In this document: piece after piece, positions 11,492-23,440 of the stretch
How the letters are laid out: the number at the start of each line of letters is the position of its first letter
Numbering within the stretch: the stretch's first letter is position 1
NCBI GenBank assembly: GCA_013180625.2
Contig: SNVD02010473.1
Location: forward strand, 1,612,001-1,676,000
DNA from: Boswellia sacra
Taxonomy: Eukaryota; Streptophyta; Magnoliopsida; Sapindales; Burseraceae
Reading direction: 5' to 3'
Length of the DNA stretch: 64,000 bases
Notes under the pieces: generated by a model
The model's input: the letters and a program-made list of their open reading frames with translations, nothing else
The model's database searches: none
Told to the model about the DNA's origin: nothing
Position numbers and translations under genes: made by a program

Positions 11492-14174
11492 TGGAGTACA
11501 ACATATATGATCAAATGAAAATAATATCGAAAACCTCTTCTATAAAAGCTTATCATATATGAAAATTAATTATCGGTAAATTGCAGGCTAAAAAAAAACA
11601 TGGATTGTCAAGGTCTTTAGAGGGATCGAATTGAAAGAAATAAATAAAGTGGGGCTATATGTATCTTAAAAATAAATACTCCCTACACAGTAATTCTGAG
11701 TACACTGGCTATTAAATCAAATAAAAAAAGGTTAAAATTTACCAAATGAAAGCTTGTAGTTTTAATTTTTAAATGTATTCTTTGTATGTAATACATGATT
11801 TAATATATAACATTAAAATTGAAATAAAGAAAATATAATTTACAATGTTTTTAATGAAAAACTGATGAGGCAAGTGATTTTATTTGGAAAAAATCTTTAA
11901 TTAATTGTTGGACTTAAAACAATGAAATGAGTATTTTTGAAGTTAGATATAGTCCTCCCCCAGAATTATTCTTTTAAGCCTTATAAGTGGTAGGTAGCTA
12001 GAGGATGGTTTTATTTATTTTCGGCGTTGTTACAAGATATTTGTTTCTAAATGATCTGTTTCCCTTGCCCCATCTGAAGCAATACAGCTTATTAATCTCT
12101 TATAATGAATCAAAAGATCTAGTGATTAAATCACCAATATTGAAAGAGATAATTAATTTGTATTTGTGACTGAAAAAGGAATATTTATAAACTCAGCTAT
12201 CAGATTAATTAGATTAGAAGAAAAGCTATTTAACAGTGTCAAAATTTTAAGTAAAAAAATAGAGTGTGTTTGTTTTCAATTTCAAAAAATTGTTTATGAA
12301 AACGCACATTTACTAATACACTTTAATTTAATATCAATCACATATTATTTTTAAATTTTAAATAAATTTAAAATTAATCACATATTCTTTTCCAATTTTG
12401 AAAACAATAAAATTAGTTCTAATAACCAACCTGACCCATATATATTCAATAATTTTGAACTCGGTATACATTTGCATTAATTTGTAAAATCTAAAACTTC
12501 AAATAATAATTTGTAAGTATAGAATTCTTAAAACATAAAATTCTACTAAATTATTCTATTAATGAAATGTTGTATATATAATATAAATAAGAGTTGCTAT
12601 TAGAAAAGTATAAACATATTCAAAGGATGGTAAGACCAATTTAATTTATCCACAACGACAATTAGGCTGCTATAAAACCCAGCACGAGAGTTCGTACTCC
12701 AAATTATGTAGCTTTGATTTAGGTTATGACGATGAAAGATTTGGACTTATAATTTGCATGTGATAACAGTTATTATAAGGGGAAAAAATTATCCTCCTTA
12801 AAATTTGGTTAAAATTAAGAAAAAGAATTATTAGTTTTAATTTCTTTTAAATTCAATTTTTCCTAAGCCTCATATCAAATTTAATAAATTTAACCATGCT
12901 ACCTTGCAAGATAAGAATGGCAGCGAGGCAAGGTGAGGCAGTATAGGGGCAAGACAGATGTAGACCCTCCCCATATTACCCCAATCATTTTAAATTATAC
13001 TTAATCTAAATTTAAAATATAAAAATATTTACAAAAATTATTTAACAATCAAAAAAATTATATTAAATTAAAAACTAAAATAACATATATAAATTTATCA
13101 AAATAATTTATTCTTAATCTAAAATACAAAACATAGTTCATATAACAAAATCAATTAACATTCAAAATAACAATCAAAATAAACATAGTTCATTAATAAA
13201 TGGAATTTTCTAAATTTTTTAATATAATTTGTAGAATTACAAAAGATTTAATCGACCAATAATCAAAAGAAATAAAGTAAATAATAAAGTCTCTAGATTT
13301 TTCATATAATTTGTAGAATTAACAGAAGGTCCATGTATATTATAAAGTTTTAAATACGATTCTATATAATCCTAAATTTTTAAAATTTTAGAGTTATACT
13401 CTTATGTTCTTCAGGGCAAGGTGGGGCAGCAGTGAGGCTTGTCCCACGTTGCCCTGAATAGTTAGATGGTTCTTTCAATTTTCCAAAAGCCTCATATCAT
13501 ATTTTATACATACATTCATATTACCTAATTACATGGGATACATACATCCCATTTAGTAAACATTAGTTAGGTGGTTTAAAAAAAATTTGAACAAATAAAA
13601 ATTAGGATAACATTATTTATTTTTTAAATATATAACTTATATTGAAAGTATTGCAACAAAAACCATTTATCTTAAATAAGTTTACTTTCATTTAATTTTT
13701 TTCTTAAATATTATAACTTTTGTAAATTTGTTCAAACGCATAAAGTTGGTTTGAATTGGGCTTATCTGTTGTTTTGGTTTTCATTCCTACGCATGTTATT
13801 TCCATTTCAACTTCTCTTAAAAATGAAAAAGAGAAAAAAAGTATATAAACAAAGCTACGACTAAGACGAAAACAAGATCGTGGAAAGAAAAATTAAAGAA
13901 AACAAAGCGATCGGAAGACCTGAAAATGGCCTAAAAGACATAGTTGCTTGCGAAGTTGAAAGCACCAAATTAAGCTGTTCTCCTCAGGACTTGTCCCTTT
14001 GATAATGTGTTGTGTCTTCCATGGTTAAATATATATGTGAACATGATGTTGTCTCCTTGACCATAACAATATGACATGTAACCATGTTCAATCTTCGAGA
14101 AAATGTTAGGTTAAGATACGTCAAGTTGATTACGTTAGTATGTTGACTTGATATATCAATGTAGACCACAAATT
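11492..14174. other. Intergenic; proximal part is shared DUF247 upstream flank
   Basis: About 11500-12540 matches the upstream flank of the DUF247 pseudogene at 37917-38598 and partly 42010-42100. Shared blocks include aaaacctctt/cctataaaag and gtaaaatctaaaactt. This shows that the promoters were duplicated with the genes. The remainder is AT-rich with one GC-rich hairpin region (see 12900-13460). No further gene is visible. Confidence 0.6.
12900..13460. repeat. Possible miniature element with GC-rich ends and terminal hairpin
   Basis: Two GC-rich blocks with shared wording (ggcaaggtgaggcag near 12930 and gggcaaggtggggcag near 13414) flank about 400 bp of AT-rich DNA. The right block is an imperfect palindrome, 13411-13426 against 13442-13457, pairing at 14 of 16 positions with tcagggcaa at its foot. 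This pattern is common in non-autonomous DNA transposons, but I could not fix termini or a target duplication. Confidence 0.35.
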
Positions 14175-14398
14175 AAAAATTTAAATCGGAGTGATAAATG
14201 AGAAATATTGTTATGAAATTTAACATTTACATGCTAAAAAATAATAATACAAACTTAATGAATCATATATGCTACATCAGTTTTTATAAGTAGTAAAAAT
14301 TTAAATCAGAGTGATAAATGAGAAACGTGCTATGAAATTTAACATTTACATGCTAAAAAATAATAATACAAACTTAATAAATCATATATGCTACATCT
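14175..14398. repeat. Tandem duplication, two copies of about 120 bp
   Basis: aaaaatttaaatc(g/a)gagtg recurs at 14175 and 14295. The two units match through gctacatc, with only a handful of substitutions and small gaps. No coding content. Confidence 0.9.
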
Positions 14399-15934
14399 GC
14401 TTGTATATATAAGTCTATACAAGTAGTTTATAAATATATATATTATATATTTTCAATAATTAAATTTCACATCTAAATGATTATTTGATGGATTCGGTTG
14501 TATGAACCCTAAAAATACTTTCAATATCTCATTTCCGCGTATTGAATTAATTAATATTTTAAAAAATTATATTTGTCAACAATTGTTCATTAAATTCTAA
14601 AATATAATGCATACAACCAATAAACTATTTAATTAAATGCAGCAATATTTGATCATTTGAAAATATACTGTAATTTTATTTCTAAAAGAATGTTAAGGAT
14701 CTACCTGATTTACTAATGAAAATATTTATATAAATAATTTTCTCACCGATTTTCAATAAAATTTGTATTTCAATTATATTTTCATGTAATCAATATTAAA
14801 TATTGATTTTTATTTGTTTTATATATTTTTTAATTATAAATTATCTAATCATTATAGTTTCTCTTAAGTAGTAAAAAATTAGTACATTTAAAAGAGCGTG
14901 TGCGGAGAGTATTTTTATGGATTCATATAGTCATATCCTTATTTGAAAAACAATATATACCATGTTTACAAAGTCATACAAAGTCTGATGTGGCATCAAA
15001 TTAATAGAAAGTTGAATATAAAAAAATAAATGTAATAAATGTTTATGAGTAATATAGCATTAATTGAATAATGTCTATTAATTTTATATACAGACTTTAT
15101 AAATACAGCATTACTCTATTTGAAATACCTTAAGACTTTCTACATTTCTGAAGTCTTCCAATCACATCGGGTCACACAAACAATTATGTATTCAACATTA
15201 AATAAAGTTACATTAATAAGTCTTTATAGTATTTGTTAAGAATATAAAAATATTTCATCTTTGTTCTAATTATACTATTTTAAGAACTGAAATTCATTGT
15301 TAAGATGAAAATATTTCTTGAAATAGTAAAATCATAGATGATTTTTTTTTTTGAGTCGTTAATAAAGAAATGATTAGATAACTCATCACACTATATACCT
15401 TTTGTTAAAACGAATTTAATAGTATATTAACGAAATTTTGCATTCAATAGAGTTATAGAGTCACCTTATATGCGTGCACTAATATTAGTTTAGTTTAAGC
15501 ATTATATAGTTGAGTATGAATTCAATATCATTCACAAATTCATGGCTCTCTATTTCATTAGAATTTAGGTGTCTCACAATGCAAAGAAGCTAAAGCGGCA
15601 GATACTAAGGAAACGAAACAACAAATAAAAAGAAAAATCTTATCTTCATTTTATTAACTTCCTAAGCAAATATTATTATAGTGACATGTTTGATATGTCA
15701 CATCATATAGTATTATATTGTATATTAATATAAATAATGTTAATAAATATATATATCGTGTTTAGTTTTATTGTACTTATGTATTATATTAATTTACAAT
15801 AAAAAATAAGAATAATATCTTTAAAATATATACACAAAATATATAAAGTATTTATTTTATTTTATTAAACTTAATCAATTTTAATTAAAATTTGTTTTTA
15901 ATGACGTTCCACCATGTCCGATGACAGTTACACG
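14399..15934. other. Intergenic, nothing recognised
   Basis: AT-rich DNA. I see no reading frame over 60 codons, no RNA gene and no clear repeat. Confidence 0.5.
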
Positions 15935-16118
15935 ATCAAAATGATTAGAGAATCCAATCTAAACACTCGTGGTGGCGTTGTTGGCATCTAAGCAGTAGAA
16001 GAAGCTGGCAAAATATTCGGCGATCGAATTTTCCAACACCTTTTGCGGCTAATCGACAGCTTAGATGCCAACAACTCCACTACCAGTGTTTAAATCGGAC
16101 TCTCCTAATTACTTTGAT
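15935..16118. repeat. Long inverted repeat (hairpin), arms about 64 bp
   Basis: 15935-15998 is the imperfect reverse complement of about 16054-16118. The arms share gttgttggcatctaagc and, further out, the taaacact and attag blocks. The roughly 55-bp loop is not repeated. Both arms are GC-richer than the surroundings. This could be a MITE remnant, a miRNA-like foldback or an inverted duplication of a gene fragment; nothing in the sequence decides. Confidence 0.75.
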
Positions 16119-16516
16119 GCTAGAAGTGCTGTTGAACATTCTCATGGTTGTTGCCAACGCCAATTGTCATTAGACAGTGCTTTTGTATTTTTTTTAAATT
16201 ATTAAAATTATAAATATAATTAAATAATTTTTGTAAAGTGTTAATAATTATTTATTATTATTAGTTAATTCATCTTATTCAATGTAATCTTTATACCACA
16301 AAAGAACTTTGCATAATTTAATACAGTGTGTGTATATATGTGTGTGTGTATGCTGTATTATTAAATGTTATACAAAATTATATCAAACATGTTTATTAAT
16401 TTATATTTTTTATCATTTTATAAAATTAAAATAGAGGCATTATATGTATAAATGTATTGGAGCAAAAGCCTAAGGGCCATTACGGTACATTGACTATTCT
16501 GTTACATCAATTTAAC
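16119..16516. other. Intergenic, nothing recognised
   Basis: AT-rich DNA with a short TG/TA-rich patch near 16326-16352. No gene visible. Confidence 0.5.
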
Positions 16517-16722
16517 GAATTTTATATAAAGTTATAAATGCACATATAAAATTTGTAAGTGACAATATTCTAATTTTTATATATCTATTTATTACGGTTA
16601 TTACATCAACAATTACTTAAAAAATAATATCTAGAATAAATTTTTTACTTATTTATAATTTATATATATTTATAATTTTTATATTATGTACACTGTAACA
16701 TTGATGGATCATAGCAAAACCC

Positions 16723-16970
16723 CACTTGATGAAATTACGCTGAGCTGAGTGGTTTGGTGACAAGACTTAAAGAGTCAAGAGGCAGTAAAAGCCGGCCATG
16801 TTTTTCACGAGATTCGGCAATTTGCAAGCCATGTTTTTCACGAGATTCGGCAATTTGCTAGCCATGTCAGCTCTACTATTTTTTAACATGGCTTTTACAG
16901 CCTCTTCAGCTCTTCTTGACTCTTCTAAGTCTTGTTGTCACCAAACCAATCAGCCCAATTTAATCAAGTG
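16723..16970. mobile_element. Fold-back (long inverted repeat) element, copy A
   Basis: The left arm (16723-16793) and right arm (about 16885-16970) are inverted copies. The outer ends read cacttgat and atcaagtg, and both arms contain ggtttggtgacaa and the complement of gagtcaag. The centre holds two tandem copies of catgtttttcacgagattcg. Arms of about 70 bp and total length of 248 bp suit a MITE or fold-back element. No target duplication is clear. A sister copy lies at 18614-18865 inside the duplicated unit. Confidence 0.7.
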
Positions 16971-17879
16971 AGTTGAAGCAGGTGCTTTATCACGTTGTCA
17001 CAGCTATCTTTATCTCAAATCACACTAGAGATTAGAGTGTTCATCATACGTGCACACAACCAAACAACTTTTTTTTTCAATAAATATATATCTATAAATT
17101 TAATATATGTTATTTTGACACATATTAAAACCAAATTTATAAACCAATATATATAATTATTTTTTAATTACTATAGTGATATCATAAGTTTTAAACATTC
17201 TTATGGTTAAAATATTTTTTCATTAAAAGAAAGATTTTACCACCAGTAAACTGGTTTGTTATGGATAATGACCCCTTAATTTATTAGGTGAGTCAAGTCT
17301 TTACTTTTCTAAACTAATTTATATATAATTACGTGATTTAAATATTATATTTTATTATTCGTTATTAGATAGATCATTGCACATATGTCAACCACGTGGT
17401 TCTTGAGTTGATGATACATCATAAACACACAATTTTTACGTAAAGTATTAAATTTAGTAATATTGTAAATTTTTTCTTATTATTAGTTACACTTTGTGTC
17501 AAGAATTCAACATTTTATATAATAGGTAACATATGTGTTAAGGAAAAGAAATCTCTCACTCATATTGTTACAAGAATATTCACATTTATCTTTCTTCACA
17601 TAAGAATCAATTAAAAGCAAAATAACTTGCCTTAAGGAAGATTAGTTAGAAAATTATATATTTAAATTATTTTCTTAATATTTGTCCAATTTTCGGTGAA
17701 ACTTAAATAAATAAGCTAATAACATTCCCTATTTCGACAATATTCTTATGAAGTTTAATGAGATAATTATTTTTTTAAAGAAACTAATGACAAATGATGA
17801 AACTAATGTTTAATTAAGAGTTAGGCTATTGGAAGTTTGGATCTTTATTTTTTTTTTTTAATACGGAGCAGTGGGATGA

Positions 17880-18057
17880 TTTCGGTAACCTACATAAAGA
17901 AAATGAAAAGCGCATTTGGAACAACTATGCAGAGAACATTGAACTAGAAAGTCTCGATTTTGTGACAATGATTTTGTGTCATGCTTTCTTCATTATCATA
18001 GATCTCCTCTTCGAGTATCATGAAGAAGACGACCATATATGCTTTTCTACTACATCA
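17880..18057 (+). pseudogene. DUF247 fragment in unit A
   Basis: An open stretch on the plus strand reads YAENIELESLDFVTMIL and then FFIIIDLLFEY. It aligns with the conserved CYAENITLASNEFVKMIL / FEFLL segment of the DUF247 frame at 10250-11491 (around residues 93-120). It ends at an acidic HEEDDH tail, after which similarity stops. Nothing before or after makes a full gene in this unit. Confidence 0.72.
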
Positions 18058-18613
18058 AATTGTTAGAATTTATAGCTCATTTTCTAATTCAAATTGGATT
18101 ATAAAGAAATAGAAAATTAGAGTTGTTAAATAAATAGGAGTCCTAGAAGAATAAAAGATCTATACATTGCTGTATAGATATAGAGATTGAAAATCAATTC
18201 TAAGTATGAGAGATGGACTAGATATAAAGTGTTAACTAAAGTAAACACTTTTGTAGGGAAAAGACACATAAGGGGTAGTTAAACAACAATGGGTTGAGCA
18301 ACTGAAACAGAGAATAGTTTACGACTTTATGGTATTACATATTGGATAAAATATTAGGTTTGATATGTTATATGATATCTTATATTGACGTAAATTTATG
18401 ATATAATGAAATTATCTCCTTATTTATGAATTTCATATAAAAATTATAAATGCATATATAAAATTTTTATATATCTATTTATTTATGATTGTTATATCGA
18501 CAATTATTTAAAAAATAATTTCTAGAATAAATTTTATATTTATTTATAATTTTTATATATTTATAATTTTTATATTAAGCACATTTTACTATCGATGTAT
18601 CGTACCAACACCC

Positions 18614-18865
18614 CACTTGATTCAATTAAGCTCAGTGGTTTGGTGACAAGACTTAAGAGTCACCGGGTAGTAAAAGCTAGCCATGTCTTTCACAAGATTT
18701 GGCATTTTGCTAGCCATGTTTTTCACGATATTTGGCATTTTACATTGCATGTGAGCTCTACAATTTTTTAGCATGGCTTTCACTGCCTGTTCAGCTCTTC
18801 TTGACTCCTCTATATTGATTTAACATGTCTTGCCACCAAACCAATCTGCCCAATTTAATCAAGTG
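18614..18865. mobile_element. Fold-back element, copy B
   Basis: Duplicate of the fold-back at 16723-16970. Arms again begin cacttga and end tcaagtg, with ggtttggtgacaag and cttgccaccaaacc pairing. The inner repeat is more decayed than in copy A. Confidence 0.68.
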
Positions 18866-18902
18866 AGTTGATCGAAGTAGGTGGCCATCACGTTGTCACA
18901 AC

Positions 18903-19711
18903 CAGGGCTATTCGTGGTGTTAGTTGGTTTGGATGCAATAGATTTAACTAATAACCAATTCAATTCTATATTGATTGCTTTAGAGATTTTTCAATTCAAT
19001 CCAATTCAATCACATATTGAAGCCCAATCCAATCCAATTTTATAGAAAACAACATCCAATCTGATATGATCCGATTTGATCCGGTCTATAAAAATATAAA
19101 TAAATCCAAACTCAAAAACTTAAAAAAGAAATTATAATGATCCCATCAAAAACACTAATCAATATGATGTGATAAAAATATAGTGATAATATATTGATTT
19201 AATGTTAAATGTGAGTAGTGGCTTATAATATAACACGTAAAAATTCATTTTTAAATTAATTAAAGTTCCTAACAAAAATAACAATAAACATTTAAATCAT
19301 TTCAATACACATATTGCAATTTTAAATAAATTTATAGGACTCCAACGAGCCATACATACTATGCAACTATTTATTTCTTCCATTAACATCAACACTCATG
19401 CATATTATAGAAATCATGTATTTTTCGAATACTTAATTTAGGGTTAAACATATTTTACTATATTAAAATTATAATAGGCTGGACACTTTTATTTTTTAGA
19501 TATTACGTATTTCCTCTTATTACCTTTTATTGGATTGGATTAATTTATGACGGATTTTTATAATAGGAACCATCATCCAATCCAATTAATTAGGTTTTTA
19601 AAAATTTTAATCAAATCCAATCTACTAATTAACCAAATCTAATCAAAATTAGATTAGTTTGAATTGGATCTGTTGATTTGGGTGGATTGATTTGGGTTTC
19701 AAACACCCCTA
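18903..19711. mobile_element. hAT-like non-autonomous element, 809 bp
   Basis: A perfect 8-bp duplication, gtcacaac, flanks it (18895-18902 and 19712-19719). Termini are cagggctattcg and, on the opposite strand, taggggtgtttg, which agree at most positions and look like hAT inverted termini. Unit A of the tandem duplication keeps a close version of the empty site near 16998 (gttgtcacagctatc), so the insertion came after the duplication. The interior is AT-rich with repeated caatccaat motifs and has no transposase frame. Confidence 0.85.
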
Positions 19712-20754
19712 GTCACAACTATCTTATCTCAAATCGTGCTAGAGATTAGAGTGTTCATCATACATACACACAATCAAACAATTTTTTTTCAATAAATATA
19801 TACCTATAAATTTAATATATGTTATTTTGACACGTATTAAAACCAAATTTATAAAATAATATATATAATTATTTTTTAATTATTATAGTGAGATCATAAG
19901 TTTTATACCTTCTTATGGTTAAATAATTTTTTTCATTAAAAAAAAGATTTTACCATCCGTGAACTGGTTTATTACGGATAATCACTTCTTAATTCATTAG
20001 GTGAGTCAAGTCTTTGCTTTTCTAAACTAATTAATTTACATTTACTTACGTGATTTAAATTATATATTTTATTATTCGTTATTAGATCGATAATTGCACA
20101 TACGTCAACCACGGGATTCTTGAGTTGATGATATATCATAAGCACACAATTTTTATATAAAATATTAAATTTAATAAGATTGTAAATTTTTTCTTATTAT
20201 TAGTTACACTGTGTGTCAAGAATTCAATATTTTGTATAATAGTTAACATATGTGCCAAGGAGGGGGGAAAAAAAGAGGAAAAGCAATCTCTCACTCATAT
20301 TGTTGCAAGAATATTCATATTTATCTTTCTTCACATAAGAATCAATTAAAAGCAAAATAACTTGCCTTAAGGAAGATTAGCTAGAAAATTATATATTTAA
20401 ATTATTTTCTTAATATTTGTCCGAATTTTTGGTGAACCTTAAATAAGTAGGTTAATAACATTCCCTATTTCGATAATATTCTTATGAAGTCTAATGAGAT
20501 AATTAAATCCTTAAAGAAATTAATGATAAATATTTATGAAACTAATGTTAATTATTTACTTATATTTTAATTGAGAGTTAGGCTATTGGAAGTTTGAATC
20601 ATAATTTTTTTGTTAAAATAAGGAGCAATGGGATGATCCTTTTTTTGCCACTGTAATTTTGAAAACGAACATTTAAATGTCCGTCAAAAGTAAGTAAATA
20701 AATCCGAAACATATAAAATGCGGTTAATCCGGCTGTGAAACAAGCTATTCCATA

Positions 20755-20905
20755 ACCTACATAAAGAAAATGAAAAGCGCATTATTGAACTAGACAGTCT
20801 CGATTTTGTGACAATGATTCTGTGTCATGCTTTCTTCATCATCATCGATCTCCTCTTCAAATACCATGAAGAAGACGACCATATATGCTTTTTTACAAGA
20901 TCAAA
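20755..20905 (+). pseudogene. DUF247 fragment in unit B (first block of the split copy)
   Basis: Same segment as at 17880-18057, with ELDSLDFVTMILCHAF and IIIDLLFKYHEEDD. An internal deletion relative to unit A removes the residues around WNNYAEN. The next DUF247 block of the same strand follows at 21425 after about 520 bp of unrelated sequence, which is mostly shared with unit A. Confidence 0.72.
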
Positions 20906-21424
20906 TTATTGGGATTTTTGGTTCGTTTTTTAATTCAAGCTGGATTCTAGATGTAATAAAAAAAAGTATAAGAAATAGAAATTAGAGTTGTTAAATAAAT
21001 AGGAGTCCTAGAGGAATAGAAGATCTCTACATGGCTATATAGATATAGAGGTTGAGAATCAATTCGGGATATGAGAGAGGGATTAGATAAAAAGTGTTCA
21101 CCGAAGTAAACGCTCTTGTAGGGATCTTGGAAAAGACTCATAAGGAATAGTTAAACAACAATGGGTTGAGCAATTGAAATAGGAAAAAATTCACGGCTTT
21201 ATAGTATTAGTTATCGAGTAAAATACTAGGTTTGATGTGTTATATCTTATACTCTTATAAATTTATGATCTTGTAGAATTATTTCTTTCATTTGTAGATG
21301 TAAACAATTGATGTTGAACAACAGGAAATAAGATATCTCTTTGTCTATGATTTATTTTTTATCAATTACTAATCTTGATGTCAAATCTGCATAATTTCAT
21401 ACACAACCATCATTAAAAGAAGGT

Positions 21425-21505
21425 GTATGTCTAGACTTGCAATTACTCAAAAATCAGCTTCCATACTTCATCCTTTAGAACTTGTACACTGTTAAGACTC
21501 AAATA
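21425..21505 (+). pseudogene. DUF247 middle fragment adjoining the gypsy insertion
   Basis: The plus strand reads LDLQLLKNQLPYFIL then a stop, the counterpart of DIWMLENQLPFFIL in the frame at 10250-11491. The 5-bp target duplication of the gypsy element follows at 21506-21510. The remaining C-terminal part of the same kind of gene lies beyond the element at 32600-33090, so this copy was cut by the insertion. Confidence 0.7.
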
Positions 21506-21701
21506 TCAATTGTATTATCCTAAATTTTATAGTGTACATTATATCATATGTTATGGTTACATATGTATTAATGTATATGTAATGTATTTGAATTGTAATG
21601 TAATAAATGAAAGAATGAGGGGCTTAATTAAAAGAGTAATGGATTTAATGGTTATAAAAGAGGAGAGAAAGACTAAATAGAAATTTAGCCTAATATTTGT
21701 C

Positions 21702-21709
21702 TATAAATG
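21702..21709 (+). promoter_or_regulatory. TATA box of the LTR promoter
   Basis: tataaatg in the 5' LTR is preserved in the 3' LTR near 29073. It lies about 190 bp inside the LTR and is followed by a pyrimidine-rich stretch suited to a start site about 30 bp downstream. Inferred from sequence only. Confidence 0.55.
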
Positions 21710-23103
21710 GGAAAAGTTCTAGAATTCTTTCATTTCTCTCATTGCTTACACGTTCCCAGCCCTTTGCTCTCTCAAAAAAATTTTTACACAACTCATCAAG
21801 AACACAAGGGAGAAAAAGGGGGGAGAAGGAAGAAAGGAAGTGGTAAGAACTCACCTTTTTCCTTAGAATTCTTGTCTTAGTGTGTATGTTTGAAAGAATT
21901 CTTTTGGGTTGTGATGTGAGTATGTGAATTGCTGTTTGTGCTGCTGGAAATTTGTGTGGAAACATGAATTTGAATGAGTTTTGAATGCATCTAAGTAAGG
22001 AGATGAAGATATAAGCTATAAATTAGAGTTTAGTTCAATCCTGGAATTTTTGTTTACACTGAGCAGTGCATGTTCCAAAAATTACCAAAAATCAAGGGGA
22101 CGTTTTCTTGTTCTAAAATTTTTATGAATGAAAATAGACATGTGCAGCAGTTTATAGAAATTGGAATCACTTAAAAATTCAAAGTGTGTGAATTATGGTG
22201 AATTTATGAACTTCTAGTCTGGAATCTCACATTTCCCTATTTTGGAACAGAGTAAGGGAAAATGAATTTAGTTGAAGCATCAAATCTTAGTAAAATTACC
22301 TGAATTTTACTATGTAAGTTCGTCTATGTGGATATAAGACTATAAATTTTTACTGAGATTGAAGCTCTGTATGAATTGTTATAGATTTTTAAAGTTGGCT
22401 TGCTAAAACTGGAATTTTTAGCTTCCAAAACAGGGCAGTTAGAAATAATTGGGTTTGAATGACTTAATCCCCTTGAAAAGCCATGATTTTTGGTATGGAA
22501 GTATATATATGTGTTATATACCAGCCTGCAAATTTTTATAGCGAATAGAGTAGGATTACAATTCCTACAAATTTTTAAGTCTATACTGTTCAGTGAAACG
22601 AATGCAATGATAGAATTGTTGAGGTAACAAATTTGATTGTTTTGAGTGGCCAAATGACCCCAATTGGCTCTAAAAATTTTAAGAAGGCATGACATAGGAG
22701 TGTAAAAGATGTCTACCAATTGTGTAAATTTTTGAAAATAGACAATTGTTATTATAAATTGTTTGTCAAAGTAAGTATGAAAATAGAGCCAAAAAAAATG
22801 GAAAATATTTTACAAGTGTATGGTGACCTAAAAAGAGATTTTTTGTTTTATTTTTAGGTCAATCACAAGCATCGAAAAGCAGTTGTACAAGATAAGTAAG
22901 CTAACTATTCTAAGGCCACAATAAATTGTACACTGTATGTATGAAATTTTGTGGATTGTAACACTGTTAATTGCTAGCACCTTGATGCTTGAATGTGAGA
23001 TATTGTGACTGTTCTAGAAGGCTGATATCGAGCTTCTTTTATGTGTGACTGATTGTGAATGATGAAACGTGATTGGCATGCCAAGACCTAGGAAGTTTAG
23101 CTC

Positions 23104-23440
23104 TCATAGCTTGAGGGGAGGTCTGGACCATGTGTTTCTCTATACGAGATTCGGTAGCATGGGCCCGTTATTACCCGGATTGTCAGACTAGCCTCGAGCT
23201 ATTTCAAGTGTAGGCATCTAAATGTATTTATACTGTTCCATGGCTTGATGGGAGGTTTGAACCATGTGTTTCTCTAGACGAGATTCAGTAGTATGGGCCT
23301 AGTGTCACCTAGATTGTCAGACTAGTCTTGAGCTTCCGTACTTCCATGGCTTGAGGGGAGGTCTGGACCATGTGTTTCTCTAGACGAGATTTAGTAGCAT
23401 GGGCTCGGTATCACCCGGATTGTCATACTAGCCTTGAGCT
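23104..23440 (+). repeat. Three tandem units inside the 5' LTR
   Basis: Units begin near 23104, 23239 and 23344, each with gcttgaggggaggt or a close variant, then accatgtgtttctct, gacgagatt, gtagcatgggc and gattgtcagactag. Spacing is 135 and 105 bp. The same array is in the 3' LTR at about 31145-31480. Confidence 0.88.

Larger units (their letters stand above)
16517..18427. repeat. Segmental tandem duplication, unit A
   Basis: The 1.9-kb unit starting gaattttatataaa is followed head-to-tail by a diverged copy at 18428-21300. Correspondence is continuous: the AT-rich leader, the fold-back repeat, the attagagtgttcatcata block, the DUF247 fragment and the aggagtcctagaa block all recur in the same order. 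The copies differ by many substitutions, so the duplication is not recent. Confidence 0.85.
18428..21300. repeat. Segmental tandem duplication, unit B
   Basis: Second copy of the unit at 16517-18427. It is longer because an 809-bp hAT-like element (18903-19711) was inserted and because about 100 bp near 20640-20750 is present only here. It abuts the DUF247 middle fragment at 21425 and the gypsy element at 21511. Confidence 0.85.

Noticed and set aside
22324..22719. 131-codon minus-strand frame, with a shorter counterpart at 30360-30701
   Set aside because: Falls within the LTRs of the gypsy element, antisense to its transcript, with no domain. Shared only because the LTRs are copies of each other.
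23104..23440. Regularly spaced repeats that could suggest a CRISPR array
   Set aside because: Only three long diverged units in an LTR of a plant element; no short repeats with unique spacers.
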